Part shown: piece after piece, positions 5,791 through 8,439 of the stretch
How the letters are laid out: every line of letters starts with the position of its first letter
Position numbering within the stretch: position 1 is the first letter of the stretch
From: Spirochaetaceae bacterium
GTDB lineage: Bacteria; Spirochaetota; Spirochaetia; DSM-27196; SKKC01
Reading direction: 5' to 3'
Length of the DNA stretch: 8,439 nt
Assembly: GCA_003554375.1 (NCBI GenBank)
Contig: PWGF01000227.1
Coordinates: forward strand, 1-8,439
Notes under the pieces: model-generated
Told to the model about the DNA's origin: nothing
Seen by the model: only the letters and a program-made list of their open reading frames with translations
Database searches by the model: none
Made by a program: the position numbers and the translations under genes

Positions 5791-6107
5791 TACCGAGTGT
5801 AGAGCGCTTTCAGATAATCGTGGAGTTGTTCAGGATAAACGCCGTGGACCTGCTTGAGCCGCTGGCGTCCGTGCACGTAGATGACTACGGCCGGGCTTAT
5901 GAAAATGTTGAACCTGGAGGCTGCCATGGGGATCTCGTCCAAGCAGATGCCGTACGCCTGAACCGGAGGGAACCTTCTACACGTTCGTTTGATTTGGTTG
6001 AACAACTGAGAAGCGTCAGGCTGCTCTTCTCGCCAGAAAAAGAGCACCACCGTCCCGCCCGTGTCGATTGCGTCGTTGATTTCGTCGAGCTCTTCCACAA
6101 TGGTCAT
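5790..6107 (-). CDS. Thioredoxin-fold protein lacking the CxxC active site
   Basis: A 105-residue single-domain protein with the thioredoxin pattern: a first strand TVVLFFW (19-25), a long helix, and the cis-proline strand region SPAVVIYVHGRQ (Pro72), then a final helix. Where thioredoxin has WCGPC, this protein reads WREEQP (Trp25 to Pro30), so both active-site cysteines are missing; the only cysteines (Cys43, Cys55) lie elsewhere. It should therefore not act as a disulphide reductase. A binding, scaffold or chaperone role is possible but not shown. There is no signal peptide, so it is cytosolic. The start is uncertain: ATG at 6107 is chosen; a GTG at 6116 would add three residues, and neither has a good Shine-Dalgarno. 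It is divergent from the THUMP methyltransferase gene and lies 218 bases upstream of the co-oriented marR gene. Confidence 0.72.
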   Translation of the reverse strand: MTIVEELDEINDAIDTGGTVVLFFWREEQPDASQLFNQIKRTCRRFPPVQAYGICLDEIPMAASRFNIFISPAVVIYVHGRQRLKQVHGVYPEQLHDYLKALYTR

Positions 6108-6143
6108 AGTGTTCACACTCTATCGCGTTCACCCGTCAGAGGT

Positions 6144-6174
6144 ACAGCATCATCGGAGGCACAGCATCAACGGA
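6144..6174 (+). repeat. Short tandem repeat, period 17
   Basis: ACAGCATCATCGGA (6144-6157) is repeated as ACAGCATCAACGGA (6161-6174), 13 of 14 bases identical. Confidence 0.55.
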
Positions 6175-6193
6175 TCTTTTGCCGCAACCGGCA

Positions 6194-6249
6194 GCGGCGT
6201 GGTGCCCAGCGGAGACGCTCGGCGGCGTGGTGTCCGACGGCGATGCTTG
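6194..6249 (+). repeat. Imperfect tandem duplication, period 28
   Basis: Two 28-base units start with the identical 11 bases GCGGCGTGGTG (6194 and 6222) and match at 22 of 28 positions overall. They lie directly before the candidate -10 element of the THUMP methyltransferase gene. Confidence 0.5.
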
Positions 6250-6302
6250 CGCTTCGGGATAGAATCGAGCATGCTCATCGGTGCCGGCCGCGAGCACGCA
6301 GC

Positions 6303-7454
6303 ATGAGTATTGGATATCGCCTGACAACAAACCCTGGCCTCGAATCACTTCTATCTCGCGAAGCGGTGGAGAAGAGCGGTCACCTTCGCCCGGTAACCGA
6401 GGAGCGCCCTGCCGGCTTCGCCGGTCATGTGCGGGTCTCCTTTGATCGCCCCTCGCGCCGGACGCCATGTTCGGAGCTTTTTACCTTGCGGTCCGCATAT
6501 CACGTCATTCACGACCTTGGTGGGTGGGAGCTAACGAAGGATCGGTTGATCGACGAGCTGTGCGAACGGGTGCGCGAGCTCGAGATTCCCGGTTTGGAGA
6601 ACGGGACTACGTTCCGTGTGTCGTGCGTGAGGATCGGCACTCATGAGTTCCAAAGTCCGGATGTCGAACGTGCCGTCGGGAGCGTGATCGACGAAAGACC
6701 GGATGTATCCGTGGATTTAGCGAACTTCGATACTGAGGTCCGGGTAGATATTTCCGATTCGCTCTGCATGGTCGGCCTGCAGCTCACCCGAGAATCGTTG
6801 GATCGGCGACATCAGTGGGTCTGGCGCCCGCGCGTTTCGCTGCGGCCTGCCGTTGCGTACGCCATGCTTCGACTGGTGGAAGAACGACACAAAGAGCGCG
6901 GAGAAGCGGAGAACGGTTCGCCACAACATGCGCTTGCCGGCGGAGTCACTCGCCGCACGTCGTGGAAGGTCCTCGACCCGTTTTGCGGAAGCGGCACCGT
7001 CCTCATGGAGGCGGCCGATATCTGGCCCGGTGCGCAGCTTTTCGGCATGGACAAACGGGAGGAAGCCGTCGCGGGGTGTTGCTCCAATCTGGAGATTCTC
7101 CGGTCTTCAGGATTTCCGGAGAAGGCGGATCGAATCACCGTGAAGCAGGGAGACGCACGCGATCTCAAGGAGCTGTGGCCTGCCGCGAGCTTCGACGCGA
7201 TCGTAACCAACCCCCCGTTCGGCGTCAGGCTCCACGGCGCCGCGGACCTCGTACGGCTCTATGAGCGCTTCTTCTCCGGCGCAACGCATGTGGTCAAACC
7301 CGGCGGAACCATCGTCTGTCTGGCCGCGCGCAAGCGGGACAAGATTCTCCGGCTTGTCGAAGATAGCTCACAACTGAAGATGCTCGGATGTCACATTATC
7401 GAGGTGGGCGGCGTCTTCCCCGGGATCCTTGTGATCGAGCGTGTTGGAACGTAA
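6303..7454 (+). CDS. THUMP-domain class I RNA methyltransferase (TrmN/RlmL-like)
   Basis: A 383-residue SAM-dependent RNA guanine-N2-methyltransferase candidate. The N-terminal part (about 1-165) begins YRLTTNPGLESLL, typical of these enzymes, and covers an N-terminal ferredoxin-like domain and THUMP. The linker WRPRVSLRPAVAYAMLRL (about 174-191) leads to the Rossmann domain. SAM motif I is DPFCGSGTVLMEAA (from 225), the acidic end of strand 2 is FGMD (Asp250), and the catalytic motif IV is TNPPFG (302-307), the NPPF/Y type used for N2-guanine methylation. THUMP points to a structured RNA substrate. TrmN-type enzymes modify tRNA (m2G6) and RlmL-type 23S rRNA; I cannot decide between them. ATG 6303 is chosen because family homology begins there; the open frame further upstream runs antisense through the thioredoxin-like gene. 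The Shine-Dalgarno is weak. Confidence 0.88.
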   Translation: MSIGYRLTTNPGLESLLSREAVEKSGHLRPVTEERPAGFAGHVRVSFDRPSRRTPCSELFTLRSAYHVIHDLGGWELTKDRLIDELCERVRELEIPGLENGTTFRVSCVRIGTHEFQSPDVERAVGSVIDERPDVSVDLANFDTEVRVDISDSLCMVGLQLTRESLDRRHQWVWRPRVSLRPAVAYAMLRLVEERHKERGEAENGSPQHALAGGVTRRTSWKVLDPFCGSGTVLMEAADIWPGAQLFGMDKREEAVAGCCSNLEILRSSGFPEKADRITVKQGDARDLKELWPAASFDAIVTNPPFGVRLHGAADLVRLYERFFSGATHVVKPGGTIVCLAARKRDKILRLVEDSSQLKMLGCHIIEVGGVFPGILVIERVGT

Positions 7455-7601
7455 ATCAGCCTCCGGCGCCTCCGGGTAGTGCGAGGCGACGCGGCGCACG
7501 GTGAACAGCTCCTCGAGCGCCATGCACACCTCCGCGTTCGCCTCGAAGCCCGCGGTTTCGCCGTGGGTGGGCGCGGCGCCCTTGTGTTCTGGTTTTTCCA
7601 C
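7368..7601 (-). CDS. Small hypothetical protein, 3' end antisense to the THUMP methyltransferase gene
   Basis: A 77-residue ORF that I do not recognise. Its GTG start follows AAGGAGGAGGT, one of the strongest Shine-Dalgarno sequences in the window, with 7 bases between AAGGAGG and GTG. The first 47 codons end almost always in G or C, as in a real gene of this genome. The last 87 bases including the stop are antisense to the final codons of the THUMP methyltransferase gene. The product is hydrophilic and acidic, with one cysteine, no membrane segment and no signal peptide; the most structured part may be the helix AEVCMALEELFTVRRVASHY (about 23-42). A 3' frameshift or sequencing error could explain the overlap, since a neighbouring frame stops at 7456-7458, right beside the methyltransferase stop. 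It lies 165 bases downstream of the trmJ-like gene on the same strand. Confidence 0.5.
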   Translation of the reverse strand: MEKPEHKGAAPTHGETAGFEANAEVCMALEELFTVRRVASHYPEAPEADLRSNTLDHKDPGEDAAHLDNVTSEHLQL

Positions 7602-7604
7602 GGC

Positions 7605-7615
7605 ACCTCCTCCTT
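7605..7615 (-). promoter_or_regulatory. Near-perfect Shine-Dalgarno of the small ORF
   Basis: AAGGAGGAGGT on the minus strand ends 3 bases before the GTG at 7601; its AAGGAGG core is 7 bases away. It is the main reason to believe the small ORF is translated. Confidence 0.6.
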
Positions 7616-7624
7616 CTACCCTTT

Positions 7625-7655
7625 ATTGCAGGGCAGGGAGGCGGATTTCTTGCAA
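7625..7655 (-). promoter_or_regulatory. Weak candidate promoter of the small ORF
   Basis: On the minus strand TTGCAA (7655-7650) and TGCAAT (7630-7625) are separated by 19 bases. The spacing is long and the -10 match is four of six. The small ORF may instead be read through from the trmJ-like gene. Confidence 0.2.
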
Positions 7656-7681
7656 AATCGACTGATCTTTCGCCGGAAACG

Positions 7682-7694
7682 GTCGTGCCACGAC
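7682..7694. repeat. 13-base palindrome between trmJ-like gene and small ORF
   Basis: GTCGTG-C-CACGAC is a perfect inverted repeat around a single base, more like a protein-binding site than an RNA hairpin. It lies about 80 bases upstream of the small ORF's start. Confidence 0.35.
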
Positions 7695-7706
7695 GGGCGG
7701 GAGATG

Positions 7707-7737
7707 GGTGGAAGCCGAGAGAGGGCGGAATTCCACC
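7707..7737 (-). terminator. Hairpin after the trmJ-like gene
   Basis: GGTGGAA and TTCCACC (7707-7713 and 7731-7737) form a perfect 7-bp stem about 30 bases past the trmJ-like stop, with inner GCC/GGC pairing possible. No U-tract follows on the minus strand, so it is at best a non-canonical terminator. Confidence 0.3.
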
Positions 7738-7766
7738 AACAATCTGTGCCTCACGCTCGAAGCCAT

Positions 7767-8439
7767 TCACTTCCCGAGCATGTGCCGGGCCTTGTGGAAG
7801 AGTTTCTCGAGCTCGTCTGTTTCCGAACGACTGAGCGCCGCTCGTGCGAGCGCATCGCGGAGAAGCGTCCGGGTAGGTTCGGGTGAGGAGATCCGAAAGA
7901 GCCCGATGGCGTCGAAGAGCTCGGTCGCCGTGTCCGCCGTGCGCTCGACTCGTGCCTGGGGCACCACCTGCGAGCTCGCCGGCATCGCCGACGAGCCCGC
8001 TTCGCGAGCGAGTACGTAGCAGGCGATCTGAACCGCCGAGGCAAGATTCAGGCTGGGAAAGTCCGGTGCGGTCGGTATCGTGCACGCAAGCGCTACCTGG
8101 CGCAGCTCATCGGTCGTAAGCCCATGCTCCTCGTTTCCAAAGACGAGCGCAATCGGCCCCTCCGTCCGCGACACTCGGCGCGCCAGGTCCTCCGGATGCG
8201 CAAAACTCTTCTTGCGCTGCTTGCCCCGCCTTCGGGTGAAGCCCACCGACAGCGTCGATCCTGCCACAGCCTCGGCAAGGGTGGGATGGGTCACCGCGGC
8301 TTCGTAGACATCGAACGCGTGGACTGCCATGAACCGGACTTGCTCCGCGTCGTAGCTCCACTCCTCCTTGGGGACGAGCACCAGGCGACGGAGTCCCATC
8401 GTCTTCATCGCACGGCAGACCGAACCGATATTGAAGCTC
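7767..8439 (-). CDS. trmJ: TrmJ-like SPOUT RNA 2'-O-methyltransferase, 5' end outside window
   Basis: The frame is open to the window edge, with 223 C-terminal residues visible. The ATG at 8408 is internal: codons before it read SFNIGSVCRA, continuing into MKTMGLRRLVLV, which is SPOUT motif 1 (NIGxxxRAMKxxGL). Motif 2 is IALVFGNEEHGLT and motif 3 IPTAPDFPSLNLASAVQIACYVLAREA, the trefoil-knot SAM site. The C-terminal helical extension FDAIGLF...TLLRDALARAALSRSETDELEKLFHKARHMLG is typical of TrmJ, which methylates the ribose at position 32 of tRNA using SAM. Only about 10-15 N-terminal residues should be missing. A Lys/Arg-rich insert (RRRGKQRKKSF) before motif 2 suits RNA binding. The substrate is inferred from family; other TrmH-family members are possible. 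It shares its strand with the small ORF downstream. Confidence 0.88.
   Translation of the reverse strand, partial: SFNIGSVCRAMKTMGLRRLVLVPKEEWSYDAEQVRFMAVHAFDVYEAAVTHPTLAEAVAGSTLSVGFTRRRGKQRKKSFAHPEDLARRVSRTEGPIALVFGNEEHGLTTDELRQVALACTIPTAPDFPSLNLASAVQIACYVLAREAGSSAMPASSQVVPQARVERTADTATELFDAIGLFRISSPEPTRTLLRDALARAALSRSETDELEKLFHKARHMLGK

Larger units (their letters stand above)
6108..6302. other. Divergent intergenic region with tandem duplications
   Basis: These 195 bases lie between the divergent starts of the thioredoxin-like and THUMP methyltransferase genes and should hold both promoters. On the plus strand TAGAAT (6260-6265) is a five-of-six match to a -10 box with no good -35. At the thioredoxin start, AGTGT-TC-ACACT (6108-6119) is a small dyad, and GTTCAC recurs at 6111-6116 and 6127-6132. 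Two imperfect tandem duplications occupy the middle. Confidence 0.5.

Noticed and set aside
5820..6302. Long N-terminal extension of the THUMP methyltransferase
   Set aside because: The frame is open but runs antisense through the thioredoxin-like gene and the repeats; family similarity begins at 6303.
7391..7606. Alternative minus-strand ORF starting at 7606
   Set aside because: Its GTG overlaps the Shine-Dalgarno itself and the product is very Arg-rich, typical of an off-frame reading.
8406..8408. ATG at 8408 as the start of the trmJ-like gene
   Set aside because: The preceding in-frame codons encode the first half of SPOUT motif 1 (NIGSVCRA), so the gene starts beyond the window.

Overview
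The window is GC-rich bacterial DNA, densely packed with genes and with clear Shine-Dalgarno sequences (AGGAGG types). I see no rRNA, tRNA, CRISPR array, insertion sequence or phage gene. The gene mix is a cyclic-nucleotide-binding diguanylate cyclase next to a stand-alone DHH/DHHA1 phosphoesterase, a bacterial GlnRS, a TrmJ-type SPOUT methyltransferase and a THUMP methyltransferase. It would fit a GC-rich spirochaete or similar Gram-negative-type lineage, but that assignment is a guess from gene content and not something I could test.

Layout, left to right. (1) 1-2770, plus strand: a three-gene nucleotide-signalling operon. A 5'-truncated gene for a degenerate, probably inactive GGDEF protein overlaps by ATGA a gene for a cNMP-binding/GGDEF diguanylate cyclase with intact active site and I-site. 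After 41 bases comes a DHH/DHHA1 phosphoesterase of the NrnA/DhhP type. (2) 2771-3044: non-coding, with a weak candidate promoter near its end. (3) 3045-4742, plus: glnS. (4) 4743-4977: a non-coding spacer with a strong 9-bp hairpin and two 16-bp repeats set 50 bases apart. (5) 4978-5571, minus: a MarR-family regulator with an unusual Pro/Glu/His-rich tail. Its promoter (TTGACA-18-CATATT) carries a perfect 7+2+7 inverted repeat over the expected transcription start and a second dyad inside the spacer. (6) 5790-6107, minus: a small thioredoxin-fold protein without the CxxC motif. (7) 6108-6302: a divergent spacer with two imperfect tandem duplications. (8) 6303-7454, plus: a THUMP-domain RNA methyltransferase. 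(9) 7368-7601, minus: a 77-residue unknown ORF with a near-perfect Shine-Dalgarno and GTG start, whose 3' end is antisense to the end of the methyltransferase gene. (10) 7767-8439, minus: a TrmJ-like SPOUT methyltransferase, cut off at its 5' end by the window edge.

How the genes may work together. The left operon links synthesis of a cyclic dinucleotide with an enzyme family that degrades cyclic dinucleotides or their linear products. The pieces resemble those of the fused GdpP protein (degenerate GGDEF plus DHH/DHHA1) but are spread over separate genes. The rest is mainly translation-related (GlnRS and two RNA methyltransferases), interrupted by a probably self-regulating MarR unit. The strongest leads are the split signalling cassette, the nested marR operator/promoter, the cysteine-less thioredoxin and the small antisense-overlapping ORF.
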